Assembly (NCBI GenBank): GCA_013399305.1
Contig: VXAI01000087.1
Span: 2,322,285-2,386,284, forward strand
Length of the DNA: 64,000 bases
Source: Rostratula benghalensis
Lineage: Eukaryota > Chordata > Aves > Charadriiformes > Rostratulidae
Reading direction: 5' to 3'
A model generated the notes under the pieces. That model was not told the DNA's origin and did no database searches. It was given only the letters and a program-made list of their open reading frames with translations. The position numbers and the translations under genes are program-made. This document shows, in pieces, positions 25,240 to 37,736 of this stretch (positions within the stretch are counted from its first letter, which is position 1; each line of letters opens with the position of its first letter).

Positions 25240-27172
25240 AAAAGGATATGTTAAATATTCAAAGAATGAAAAACAGAAGCTTTCATACAGCCTATGTGAG
25301 CTAGAGAGAAATGATGGATCTCTGGCTTAATCCTAAGGCTACACCAGTGCTGTATTGTCCGTGAAGGGGATCAGAGGAGCTGCTGTCTTTGTTAACACTT
25401 CCAGAACCAGGTACATTTTGATTATGCAGCCACCTCTCCCAACCAACTTTTTAACCTTCAGCTTCAGGTACTTCTTCTGTGTCTATACAGCAACGTGGAA
25501 CCAGCACTGAAATAAAAGCTGAATGAGAACAAAATATATAGAATAATTTAATCTTATTTGATTCTCAAAGCAAATTGGATATTAATTGTCAGTATTGCAT
25601 CATGTGGGCCTGAAATATATTCACACACATCTTTATATAAGGAGCATATGTATAAAACTTCAGAAACAATGTCCATATTTTTCTCATACTATATAAACTA
25701 ATAACCATTTTAATCAGACAGTACTGGCTGAAGTTATGTATGTTGTTCTTTAAAATTAAACATTAGGCAAATAAGCTCTTGGTACTGGTAACTTCCACTT
25801 ACAAGAACCCAGTCAGGATGTAAAAGTAATATAGAAATTAATCCAAATCACTAGGTCTCACTGGAAAGAAATATAGTACATACATACTTTTAGTTTTTCA
25901 CTTTTGATCACATAGCTGGCAAACAAGGAGTAAAAATTTTCCATTTGACTCCAGTCTCCCTAGACACTGGAAACGCTGGAGGGAGTCAGCTGCAGAAGGG
26001 AGAAGTTAAAATGAAAATAAACTGGCTCTCCAATGTAGAACTGTGTTTCTCAAATTTCAGGTGTTGGAAGGCACAAAAGAAATTTAGCAGTAGTGGACAA
26101 CAATGTTCTTATTATAGACAAGGTAAAATAGTAGATTACTCATAAATTAATGACAAATGTAAACACAAATACCCACTGAAAATACTGGTTGAGTAATTTT
26201 GACTCAAGTGGTCAAAAGGAGGTAGAGGAAAGAGGAAGACAATAAGAAAAAGGAGTCCCAAGGAAAGCTTCCTAAAGGAACTTAGGTCTTTATAAACTGG
26301 AAAACAAAAGCAGAAAAATATGCAGCTCAGAGAAGAGCTAGAAAACAAGAAAACAGAAGGTTAAATGTATGGCAGATGCAGTGTGATGTTCCAGCACAAC
26401 CAGTCTGGCAACACAAACATCCTTGTGATTTTTGCTTACTGACTAATAAGACCCCTAAATTTCAGTTTGTCTGACAACTTATTTGTTCTTTAATATTAAT
26501 ATCCTTTTGAGAGGGTCTCTATTTGTGAAAATTGTCAGATGGGAGCAGAATCTATCACATCTTTGGGAAAAGTAAGCCATAAACTCCTTCTCACTGCTGC
26601 TTTACTGTTAATCCTCTAGCTATTTCCAGACCAGGGTCTGTTCTAGTAAAACACAGTTAAAAAAGAAAATCTGAATACTTCATGGAATTTTCCTCTATAA
26701 TATAAACAAAATATCTGTGCTGAAATGTAGGAGAAAAGGTTCTGTCCGAAATCATATTTTTTAAATGGTGAATTTTGGTTTGCAAGTATTTGCACAAACA
26801 CTCTAGCACAGGAATTTCAAAAGATATGGAAGCAGGTGACAAATCAAGCTTATGCCCATGTAAAACGAGACTTACTCACTTCGTGGTACTTATTTCCAAG
26901 CAGAAAAATGTACTTTTTTTCTCAAATATTTCTTCTTATTATTTTATTATTTATTATTGAACCTTAATCTGTTACCAAACCATTATAAAATTAACTTAAA
27001 AGTGAACATTGCAACTAAGATTGTTCCCGAAATAAGGAACTTAAACCTGCTATCTTAGCTTTTACTAAACCCAAGGAAAAAGAAAGATATTTCTTGATTG
27101 TTTAATATTTTTCTTCTTCCTCTGTCTTTCTTTCATTTCTGTTTCTGCCTTTCCCTACCATAGCCTCATCAC

Positions 27173-27201
27173 TTTGTTTTGTTTTGTTTTGTTTTGTTTT
27201 T
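27173..27201. repeat. (TTTTG)n microsatellite
   Basis: About five copies of the pentamer in direct succession without interruption. Likely polymorphic in length. Confidence 0.9.
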
Positions 27202-29558
27202 CAAATAAGCTTTAAAATATTAATGTCTATACAGTCTATTGGATTCACAATACATTTGGAAACCAAGCGAGGAGGTGTCTATTGATTTGCTTATTTGGAC
27301 ATACAGCTAGATATCAAGCTTTTTAACTCTAAGTTGGAATTTTGGGTTTTTTTTCTCACACCAAGACATTACTTTGCCTTTAATATATACTTCTCACTTC
27401 TGCAGGCTTCTTTATTATTCCAGTCACACTTATCTTCTCCATTTTTCTTTTCTCCTTTCTAATCAGCACAATAGAGTTCAGCATCCAGCCTGCTTAGCAA
27501 ACACCTGTATAAACTATATAAAAAGTACACATAGAACAATATGTTAACAAAATACTCCTGCTCTGAATGCTGGCAGTCAGTTCATAGCCTCAACTGGTTT
27601 GAACACCCAAATACAGAATTAATTTCCCACTGGCTTGGTGCAATTGTCAGAGTGTTTCACGTTCAGTCCTCAGTGTGGAACTAAGGGAATGCATTCAGGT
27701 TTGCAGCGGGGAGTCCCATAATGGTATCTAAAGATTAGAAGTTATGAGAAGTTTGTTTATCAGCGTGTGTAACAATGGTGAAAAGGTTCAGTGCAGCTCT
27801 AATTAAAAAAATCCTTGGGAGGATTTATTTTGTTTTGTAAGACTGGTGTGACATTTGTTAGATATCTGCTTCACAGTGCAATATTTTATTTGGCTTTATT
27901 TTAGCATTTCAGCTAAATCTTCTGCTATAGATACAGAATTTATATCTTTAATGAAGAGAGATCTATACAGGTCACTAAAAATAGACATAAGACAATTGAA
28001 CAGCTTTTTTCACATACACCCCCCAAAATAATGGGGTTTTGGTCATCTGATTCATCATCATCTTAGACATATTTTCCTTCAATAAACCTTTTACGTGAAA
28101 TTTGGAGATGTTGAAAAGTAATCAAAGTCGTGACTAAAAAATTCAATCACTTTCACTTCAGTTGCTTTTCTTGAGAAACTATACAATAGATTATATATCT
28201 CGCTTCCACGAAGATTTTTTTGGTACTGAGCTTAAAATTTCATTTTAAAACTCTATTCTTATATGTGGCCCATTTGCATTGCAAGACACATATAAACTTA
28301 AAACAACAAATGTGACTAACTTTCAAATATTTATTTGTATTTATGGAGTTGATTTAGGTATTTATCCTGAAAACATTTGTGCAGGTCCATAGGTTTTCCT
28401 TTAGAAGTAAATTAGGAAGCAGTCAGAAAGGTTACACAGTGCAAGATTTCCCTGCATGATTTGGGTTTATGCCACAAGGAGGGAATCTAGGAAATCTTTT
28501 TTTCAGCTCTCTGCACCTCTTTTGCTTAATCAATGTCTACTGAGTGGATTGTAACTTTGTGCACCTATGTATAATTTTGATATTTCTAGAGGCTTCCATA
28601 ACGCAATTGATAATTCAGGATGAAGGTTAAAAGTGACAACATGCATAGTTTTATCATTTGTTTAACTAATTTCACTATGTAAAAGGAATTGCTTAGGCTG
28701 ATTAAAAATCAGAAGCCAAGTTCTCTCTTTTCCTAAGAGAGTACTTGGATTGACTTACTAATTGTATTCATTGTTTCGAATATCCTTCATGTGCCTTTCT
28801 ATTCCTGTCTTTAGAGGAAAACATTTAAATACTTTTCCTACTTTTACTAATAGTAACTTTAATTATTAAGTGGTTTTATATGTCTGCTGATGGAAGATGA
28901 TATACCATAAATGTATACAAAATATCTAAACACTTTCAGAAGTTGGTTAGGACTATTGTGTTTGTGGTTTGGGTTTTGTTGGGGGTTTTATTATTATTTT
29001 GGGTTTGGGGTTTTTTTTGATCCAGACGACAGTGTCTTGCAGTTGTCTAAAAGTTCACCTAAGGTGACACTAAAAGGAAAGAAAAAGAATATATTTATTT
29101 ATTTTGGTTCATCTTTTTGTATTAACTTTGCCTTGTGTTTTGTGTATTATGGAGTGAAAACCACCTCTGTCACACAGTGGAAAGCAGCCTAGAAAACCAA
29201 GATGTTAAGTTCCCTAAAAATGCACATAGTTTTCTTAACAGAAACTGCACCTTTCATTCTGTCCTTAGTATTACCCCCATACCTGTAAAATGAGGAGCAG
29301 ATTTTACAAGTCATAATTTTTTCTGCTGAATTCATCAGTGGAATTCTTTTAAACAAGGATTTTTTCCTTAAGGGTAGTGTGCAGCTTTTGTATTTATTGT
29401 GGGCACTAGGAATTCATGAGGACATTTTCTGGCTGACGGGATGGACACAGTGCATTTCCCAGAGGCCTGCAATTCTGTGTCCATTGAATGGGCTACTGGA
29501 AATGGAAGCTCTTCCAGACTGTTGTTTTTCTGGAGATTACCCTGGCTTCTTTTTTTTT

Positions 29559-29712
29559 CATAGAGTCACAGAATCATAGAATGGTTTGAGCTGGAAGGGA
29601 CTTTAAAGATCACCAAGTTCCAACCCCTCTGCCATGGGCAGGGACACCTCCCCACTAGAGCAGGTTGCTCACAGCCCCATCCAGCCTGGCCTTGAAGAAT
29701 TCCAGGGATGGA
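29559..29712 (-). mobile_element. CR1 LINE 3' end fragment
   Basis: The plus strand starts with the reverse complement of the CR1 8-bp tail ('cacagaatcatagaatggtt'), then the well-known 3' UTR ('gagctggaagggactttaaa', 'tgccatgggcagggacacct', 'catccagcctggccttgaag'). Only about 150 bp of the 3' terminus is present, a typical severe 5' truncation. The high similarity to the remembered avian CR1 consensus suggests a fairly recent insertion compared with the other copies in the window. No coding capacity. Confidence 0.92.
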
Positions 29713-30091
29713 TTTTCATGCCTTTCAGTAGCTGATGCAATGAGGAATGGGTCCTGCTACTTCCTACAGGTTAGTACAGCTTCCAGACAGGCATCCTGTC
29801 AAAAGATCTCTCTGATCCCTGTAACATGAAACCTTTTGTCATTATGTAGTTATCTTTTTAATGTATGCTAAATAAAGCAGGAATTTTGGATAAATCTCTC
29901 CACCTCCAGCTCAGCTGTATGGATTAACTCTCAACAACTTTTAAATATCATATTTAAATGTCATCAGAAAAACATTCTGATGATATGTAATTTACAGACA
30001 GATTTTAAAGTTTTAAGTTTATGATTGAGCTTCTAACTTTCTTTTAATATCAAAAGTACACAGTCCACCTCTAATATGCCTCTGCACCTGC

Positions 30092-30114
30092 TTTTTTTTT
30101 TTTTTTTTTTTTTT
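30092..30114. repeat. Poly-T tract, 23 bases
   Basis: Uninterrupted T run. It creates the lysine run in the minus-strand open frame 30019-30204, which I therefore regard as spurious. Confidence 0.9.
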
Positions 30115-31045
30115 GATTTGCATTATTACACAGTCAAAATCTTTTATATGAGGTACTCCAGTAAGTGTTAATCCCTTTAAATCCTCAATTTCATCCACCC
30201 ACACACTTAGGGCCCAATCTGCTCAGGTATCATGCATCGTTTGTTCTTAAAATCTGCAGAAGTTCCACAAAAATGTTTAATGCAGCAACATCTGCAAAGC
30301 ATAGAGGAGTCTTGTCAATATAGTACATTGACTCTACTCAAATTGTTTTATCTGTAATTAAGCACTATCAAAAAAAGAAAAAAACCCACTTTTTTAACCT
30401 CTGAAGGAAAGGGGTGTTTTTTTTAATCTTAATTACTTAAATAAATATGCCCTAGTTAGAAAGAGTTTAATATTTTAGAATAGGTAAATACAACAGAAAT
30501 TTTGCTACATGTGGATTGTAATAAAAAACCATATTACTCTTTTCCTAGTCCAAAACTAGAATTTTACAAGCTTATTATTTGTTTGAAAATATTTTGAAAA
30601 CTACTTACAATCAATATTTTTAATGTACATGTCACTAACAAAAATCCTAGTCTTAGTTCTGCCTGATTAGATAAGATGAGGCTGATACAGTGGCTCTTGA
30701 AAGCTGTAGAAATAGAAAAGATGCAAAGCTTTAACCTAGTTGAAACAGATTTTTCAGCTATGAAACTTTTAATAATGCAGGACTTAGGGAAACTCATAAA
30801 AGGGACCCATAATTTTTTCTTATTGGCTTATGTAGCGGTTTGTAAGAAAATTTGTCATTGTAGAACCCCATCACATTTGACCATGACACTTTGGAACAGC
30901 TGCTGTAATCGTCTATGTTGATTAATGTGAATACAAGATGTTAAAGTATCAGCTTTATTTAGTAGATATGTAAGTATATTCTTTCTTTAAAACAAAACAA
31001 ACCAAAATAAACCACACACACCCTAAAAAAAAACAAACAAAAAAA

Positions 31046-31080
31046 CCAACCCAACCCAACCCAACCAACCAACCAACCAA
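31046..31080. repeat. (CCCAA)n to (CCAA)n microsatellite
   Basis: Three to four CCCAA units merge into four to five CCAA units, preceded by an A-rich (CAAA-like) stretch. A compound simple repeat. Confidence 0.88.
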
Positions 31081-34000
31081 AACAGTACCAGAAATTTTCA
31101 GGTGTATTAAACAACATTTTCTGGTTTAGAGCCTTTAGTCTCTGAAGATAAAAGTCATTTTGCAGGGCAAATTGGGTCACAGACGGATGGGGGAAATACC
31201 AAAAGGCTGAAATCCCTACACGCTGTCCTCTCTGTTCCTGGTTATGCTTTGCACACTTATTTTCCTCAGTGTCCAACTATCCTTACCCCATATTAAGGCC
31301 AGGTGTCTGCCTTCAGAAAGAATACAAAAGTTTGAATCACTGCTCTCCAAATTTTCTAAATGCAAAAGCAAAAAACCTGACATTAATATAAAGAAAAAGG
31401 TTTTTCATTATTAGCACCTAATTGAAATGATTCTCTGGAGGATTATATTAAAGACAATTTAGGTCAGGTCCACAATTACCAATGTAGATCTTATTTTCAG
31501 CGTTGCACCATACCCATGCTGAAATTCATATTCTGTGCTTTGGCTTTCCATTATTTGAATAATTCACCCCTTTTTATTTGCACAGTTTAATTCAATGATA
31601 ACATGTCCATTACTTATTATCATAGGCTATTTGTCATATTTTAGTGGAACATAATAACAGACTTTTTAAGTGGAGGTTATGCTAGGCATTCAGACTGTTT
31701 CAGAGGTTGTATAATAATTTTCTTTCTCCTTAATGGCTATGCTTAGTTTTATGGCCTGAAAACGTGTCTTAATTCTGTTTTACTTTCTAGAGTGGAATAG
31801 TAAAGCTAGAGGTGGAGTTGTAGGCAAATTTTTATATATATCAAATTAAACAGAATTTTTGGTTTTATGCTGGTTTTAATGAGAAGCTAGAGAAAAAAAA
31901 AATATTTCATTTGAGGCACTGTGGGCAATTCTACCTTAAAGCATTTTTTCATGGTAGAATTGAAGGGTTTTTTTCAGTTGGGAAAGCAAAAAGTGTATAT
32001 TAAAGTGGAAGAAGGAGTTGAAAGTCAAGGCGTAAACTGATGCAGCACATCTGAATCTGAGAGTGAACCCCATTATTTGTTTTAGAGGGAATGGGGATCT
32101 AAGGCAGAGCCCAGTTTTAGAGGGATGGTTTGAGATACTTAGCTATCTAAATGTTATCTAAGATTTATTTTTCTGCTTGGTACTATCCTGTATGCTTGAA
32201 ACACATTTAAACCTTAACTTCTCAATTTTAGAGGTCCTGCCATGTGCTAGGAGGTACAACACTTGTGGATTTTCTTGGCCTGGGACATAAATGATTGCCT
32301 CTAAGCAGGAGCTTGAGCTCATGGTTAGGACGCTGACCCTCTCCCTAGCATGCTTACTGGGTTAAAAAGGCTAGAGCAGTATGAAGAAAACATAATATTT
32401 TTGGTTTTCCTGGGGTGGCCTTTATTAGGACTGTCACGAACTCATGTCTCTTGCCAAGATTTCTTGTACTTCCTATTACCAGGCACAGGACCAGGGCAGA
32501 GACTCAACAGATATCCCAGGCCCCTGTAGACCACCCAGAGGAAAGTGCCCTAAATGACTCTGGCCCCTAAGGCTGCCTCTATAGCCCAAGACCATTCTTA
32601 AAGTTGCTGAAATGTATTTGAAGATTATTATTTTGTCTATATTACATTTTATCTTTCATTTGAGTTCAGTGTCTTGGGTTGGTGTTCATATCCATAAACA
32701 ATATTAATAATAGCAACAATAATAATAATTAGAAGTGACACAAATTTATTTACTGAGATAATTAAAGCTGTGATTTGTCAAAAGCTATCATTTTCCAACC
32801 TTGTAAATACTATTGCATTCATCCACCCATAGGAAGATTACTGATGAAATCCCAGCTATTAATCTTTCTTGCTTTATATAATGAACACAGAAGTTTCTTT
32901 CCATCACTTCCACCACAGCCATTGACAGTGATAACCCTTCTTCAACTGGCAAGAAAGAAGTCCTTTAGAACAGTGCATCACATGCAAGAAAACTTCAAAA
33001 GAACTACGCTTTATTTTTATGGCAGAGGATCAATAAAAAGAATTATTGTCAGTACTGTTGTTTCATCTTGAAGGAATACAACAGCATGCTTGTGACAAAG
33101 GAGGGCTAAATTTTCAGCTTCTAAAAGAAGCAGGCAGAAAGCAATAGTATTAACAATTCAGATTAATCAGTTCATTAGTTTATTTCTGGAAGAAAATATG
33201 GGAATTTATATGTGAAATATAAGAATTACATAGCTGACTGACATTTAGATAAATAACTGAATAAAAAACTGAATGAAAAAGAAATCACCTTGAGACTTTG
33301 CCTTGTCTTGATCATTAGCTTCAAAAATCTGCTACTGGGGCCAGCCTCTGGAACACACAGAGGGGTTTTTTTGAGATTTTAGCAAATCAGACATCCATTA
33401 AAAGTATGATCAAGTGAGACTTGCTGTTTAATACAGGTCATAGAACTTACCTAGAAATTACTGAGCCCCTTGGTTACATGCTGAATATATAACTTTCAAG
33501 TTGACAAGGGCCAATTTATCTCTCACAGACTTAACAATCTAAATTCAAGGTTGAGTTTTAACCTAGGATAGTTTTCTCCTCCCCATTTTCTCACATGTAT
33601 ATATTATAATGACATAAATTACACTTCCAAAATTAATATTTCTCACCCATGTGGTAAAGGCAGAGCCTACATTCCTTACTTGGATGAGCGGTATAGTTAG
33701 ATGTTCTAGTGATATGAATTTCATCATATTTTGAGATCAATTACTGCTCTGGTTCTGTTGCTATATAATTATTACAGTCACATTGTCACAAATGTTTCTC
33801 TTCTCACTTGTTTGAGCTGCATTTTCAAGTTTCCTATTATTACTACACTGTATTTTTTAATAGATTTAGGAGACTAACTGTAAAAAAAAAAAAAATCAGG
33901 GAAGCTAATCTTCATCTCCATAACATCTGTTTGATCAAACAAAATGGACTGAACTTCATTAATCTCTCATTATTATGCACTTTTTTCACTTTCCAAATCA

Positions 34001-34089
34001 ATCTTGAATGTCTTTGTCTACCCTTTTCAATTTATCTTAAGCATTTTAAAATACGGCCGTCAGAAATAGGTATATCATTCCATTAACAG

Positions 34090-34650
34090 CCTTCCTCTGT
34101 CATCCTGGAAAGTTGGTTTAGAGCAATAAAGAGCGTGAAACGTTCCATCGTACACACCTTGCTCTTGGACAGACTGAAGTTGCTTGTGAGCAATTAGACA
34201 GTGATAACTTGGTGGAAGGCCAGTCCTCATGATTATTTATGCATGGGCTTCTGAGGACATACCCTGGGCATTCCAGAACCTGGGCCTTGGCCAGGCTTGT
34301 CCTCATCAGGCAATGCAGAAATGTACGTGTGCCATACTCTCTTCTGCTCCTAAGGATGGTTTCCTGTTCTATAGAGGGACCTCTGCCTTCCTTCCTTGTA
34401 GCCCCCTCCCCTATGATGATTCTGATTTTCTCACTTGTCTTGATAATTTCACTTTTGATACAGTGCATAATGGCACCCCAGGCACTATGGTTATAGCTTG
34501 TCCTCGTTGCCTGAAATTATTTTCGGGCTGGAGATTAGTCATTCATTTCCTGACACCAGCTGTATTATTTATTACCCAAGGTTTATATCAACACACAAAA
34601 AATCAATGTGTCCTGAGCCAACCCAAACAAGTTCCCTCTTAGTCACTCGC
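34090..34650. other. G+C-richer block with AATAAA, unidentified, possible old LTR
   Basis: The block stands out from the surrounding AT-rich DNA and carries the longest ATG-started plus-strand frame outside repeats (34229-34642, 137 codons), overlapped by frames in other registers. An AATAAAGAGCGTG string lies near its left edge, as in polyadenylation regions of LTRs. The translation (cysteine- and proline-rich, for example NGTPGTMVIACPRCLKL) matches no family I know. I cannot tell a repeat remnant from unique sequence. Confidence 0.25.
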
Positions 34651-34904
34651 TTGAGATGCATATCTCATTTTTATATTGGTCTTGCAGAGAGAAAGATCAC
34701 AGTATTGTTTCTGCTTGTGTTTGTACAAGCTGAATAACCATTAGAGAAGACAGCAAACAAGGCTATCAGATGACCATATTTACAATCAGTAAATAATATT
34801 CACATATCAGAAAATATTAAATGAATCCACATTTCCCTTAAGACACAAAATGAATTCTTTACCTATTAATAATATTTTTCTCCAATATAGTGACAATTTT
34901 TCCA

Positions 34905-35400
34905 TAATCACAGAATCATTGAAGTAGGAAGGGATGTCTGTAGACTACCTAATATAACTCCTACTGAGAGCAAGGTCACCTACCACAGGCTGCTCACGAC
35001 AGTATACAGTCAGGCTTGGAGTATCTCTAAAGCCTGACATGCCATAACTTCTCTGGTGTAGCAGTTAGTACAAGTTAGGCCTAGTTGGCAACACTGATAG
35101 CACACCACGATTAGTCTCTACACTCTCTTTTGGTCCCTGAGTTCAACAGCTGGCGTGCTGTTCCAGTACTCAACCACCCTCACAGGAATAAAGCCTTCTT
35201 CTAATGCTTAAATGGTTTGGGTTTTGTGTTTTTTTTTTTTTTTTTTTTTTTTATATAATTTTTTCAATCTGAGCCCGTTGCTTCTTGTCCTGTGACTGGG
35301 AATCATTGGGAAAAGTCTGGTAATGTATTTTTACTCCTCAACGCTAAGAGGGAGACTGGTAAGATACCTCGGTATTTTGTCAAATCCTTTCATCATCCAA
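34905..35400 (-). mobile_element. Old CR1 LINE 3' region, diverged
   Basis: On the plus strand the order is the reverse-complemented CR1 tail ('aatcacagaatcattgaagt'), 3' UTR ('gaagggatgtctgtagacta', 'agagcaaggtcacctaccac'), the segment encoding the C-terminus ('gctgttccagtactcaacca', 'gaataaagccttcttctaat'), and after a poly-T run 'gcccgttgcttcttgtcctg'. Compared with CR1 as I remember it there is an apparent insertion around 35030-35110. The 24-base poly-T (35229-35252) also sits inside the element. Clearly older than the copies at 29.6 and 59.8 kb. No coding capacity. Confidence 0.8.
35229..35252. repeat. Poly-T tract, 24 bases, inside CR1
   Basis: T run that separates two collinear CR1 segments. 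It has probably expanded in place from a T-rich piece of the element. Confidence 0.9.
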
Positions 35401-35529
35401 ATCTTAATTTTGATTTAAAATCTGAAATAGTCAATACCACCTTCTAAATCCCTCATGTTATTTGAAACAATCAGACCAGTTTACAGTTCCGGAGAGCTAA
35501 AGATCTTCTGCAGCTCACTATAGCTCCTG

Positions 35530-35640
35530 GCATGACCTTATCAGAGACTTTTTAAAAGTCAAATAAATTAAGGTATTTAATTAAGCAGTCGCTCTCTTTC
35601 TGCCACACATTTATACATCCTTGATAGATTATAATAACAA
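35530..35640 (-). mobile_element. Possible CR1 reverse transcriptase remnant
   Basis: The plus strand 'ccttatcagagactttttaa' followed by 'aagtcaaataaattaaggta' resembles the antisense of the RT motif A region of ancient CR1 elements. Orientation and position (upstream of the 34905-35400 piece in element order) suggest it could belong to the same insertion. The similarity is short and weak. Confidence 0.3.
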
Positions 35641-37151
35641 AACATTCGCTCCTTATAATATCCTGACCTTCAGTCTATTGTTCTTCATTACTCAAATAAG
35701 AAACAAGCATCAGATAAGTTTTCTTATTTGTTTTTTTTTTTTTCCACATATGTTCTCTCTCTGCTTTGAAAAGGCCCAGAACTTTACAGTAGCATCCAGT
35801 ACCGCGTAACAACTGCAGATGCCATTGTCATCATCCTGCTCATTCTGTTGACGCCTACACTATTACCCAGATGTTGCAGGATACAAAGTCTCTGTGAACC
35901 TCACCTGCAACTCACACTGCTTTGAGCAGCAGGGCTCAGTCACCATTTTCACATGTTCAAAGCTCTTCCTTTGAGAAGGGACTTTCAGAGAATGGAGAAG
36001 GAAATGGTAATTATCCTCCTCCAGGGTGATTGATCCCCCCCTTGCACTTCTTGGATCTTGCAAACTTCATCTATGTCAGTAATCACCTTTTCCTTTCTTT
36101 CCTCTTTTGTTTTTTTCTTTTGTGGTTTGTAACAGAAAGACATCTCTTCAGCACGGATGGACACGTTTTGTTTAAAGTCTAGTGCTTTCAGCCATGTCTT
36201 TTCCATCTTGCTTCTACATAAAGCCATCACAAGAATTTTGAAGTCTTTCCAGTTAATTTAGAGGAAATACTGGCATTACTTAATCATACTTTGCCATTTA
36301 GAAGAGATAAATATGTTAGACTACAACCAAGTTTTAATGTATAAGGTAGGTAGAATTAACATCTGTTCTTAGGCTTCCTTATAACCGCACCAAATACTGA
36401 TAAAGATGTCTGACCACAAAAGTTTTTATATTTTTAAGTTAAACTGGAGTTTAGAATGTAACAGTAGTGTTCAGAGGTATGTAACATGCTCTGGAAATGT
36501 TGGAGTTGAATGTGACATGCCTTGGAAAAGAGGACTCCATTAGTATAGGCTTTTCATTTAAAGTTATATTTAAGCATTAACACTATTGTTTAATGGACAC
36601 ACATTTATATGCTATCACACATTTATGTTAGAAAAGGGAACATAAAAGAACTGCAGCTAGCACTGGGAGGGAAGGCCATGGGGTTTCTAGCAATATTTAG
36701 CTCTCATGAGAACAGATTGTGGCCACAGTTAGAGATGAGCATTTGGGAAATGCCTGTCTTCTGCAAAATGAAGTTTAATTGTATTAAATATTTAGGTTGC
36801 ATCTCCAGGGAAAATATATGAACAAAAATGGTATGTGTTGCCTGAAACTACAGAATAAGTTTATCAATAAAGTCTTTTGGAGGAAAATATCTTTGTTATA
36901 CAAATCAAAATATTCATATTGAAAACATGAAATCCAGAACACTGTTATAATTCATTTTAATAACATTAGTAATTCTTACTGTAGCTGTTATTATTTTTAT
37001 GTTATTAGTCATTTTATCATGTTAATCATATTTGAAAACTGACTTCTCTCAGATTAAATCCTAGAAGATTGAAAATAAAGAAAAAAAATTTAAGTGTTTG
37101 TCTACACTTACACAGACAAAAAGATTTTTAAAATATTGTTAATTCAGTGGC
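35641..37151. other. Non-coding stretch, nothing recognised
   Basis: Unique-looking sequence with short random open frames only. Confidence 0.5.
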
Positions 37152-37203
37152 ATTGCATTTGTATCTTTCATTATGATATTGCATTTGTATCTTTCATTAT
37201 GAT
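37152..37203. repeat. 26-bp perfect tandem duplication
   Basis: A 26-base unit starting ATTGCATTTGTATC occurs twice head to tail (37152-37177 and 37178-37203) with no mismatch. The lack of divergence suggests a recent duplication or an assembly or slippage event. Confidence 0.92.
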
Positions 37204-37239
37204 ACTGTTCTAGACAACTTTATCATTAATTTTTAGGGG

Positions 37240-37259
37240 AAAAAAAAAAAAAAAAAAAA
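37240..37259. repeat. Poly-A tract, 20 bases
   Basis: Uninterrupted A run after 'ttttagggg'. No retrocopied transcript is visible upstream. Confidence 0.9.
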
Positions 37260-37716
37260 GGTCTGTCAAGGCCAGGAAGTGAAAACAGCTCATTTGGAGT
37301 CTGTGCAATGCCTGTGACATTTCTTGATTACTGGATATTGGCCTCGGTGTTCCACATGGAGCTTTACTGAGGTATGTTAAATGGAGAATTTATGAAGTTG
37401 AAGATATTTTTCTGCTGACTGATGCCTCCTCCTACTGCTGTACTGCAGCACATTGATCCTTCCATCTCCAGCTTAGCCTTGCCACTTCAGCCTGACCCCA
37501 TGTCCTGTCCTCTTTCTTGTGTTGGGGAATGGCACATGTGCTGAAATGGGATCCTTTCACACCACAAATATGGAGGGGGATTTTGCTTCTTAATGCTAAT
37601 CATAGTTACTGAAATAGTCCATAAGGCTATGCTCTCTATGTTAATCTTGCAGAGACATTCATAGGACACCTGTTCTGGATTAGGCTGCTACACTGATTTT
37701 GCAACACAGTAGCTGC

Positions 37717-37736
37717 AAAAAAAAAAAAAAAAAAAA
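37717..37736. repeat. Poly-A tract, 20 bases
   Basis: Uninterrupted A run after 'agtagctgc'. No AATAAA signal within the preceding 40 bases, so a retroposed mRNA tail is not supported. Confidence 0.9.

Larger units (their letters stand above)
24909..29558. other. AT-rich non-coding stretch
   Basis: No gene recognised. It holds a 10-bp-arm palindrome (25219-25239) and a (TTTTG)n microsatellite (27173-27201). The open frame at 28911-29192 (+) is driven by a G/T-rich stretch (GGGTTTTG-like) and looks non-coding. Confidence 0.55.
29713..34089. other. Non-coding stretch with low-complexity tracts
   Basis: No gene recognised. It contains a 23-base poly-T (30092-30114), a (CCCAA/CCAA)n run (31046-31080), and a block at about 32230-32600 that is richer in G+C than its surroundings and has no identity I can give. 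Confidence 0.5.

Noticed and set aside
28911..29192. 93-codon frame rich in F, G and Y
   Set aside because: Produced by a G/T-rich low-complexity stretch, with no recognised motif.
31046..31080. (CCCAA)n as an interstitial telomere
   Set aside because: The vertebrate telomere complement is CCCTAA; this lacks the T and is an ordinary simple repeat.
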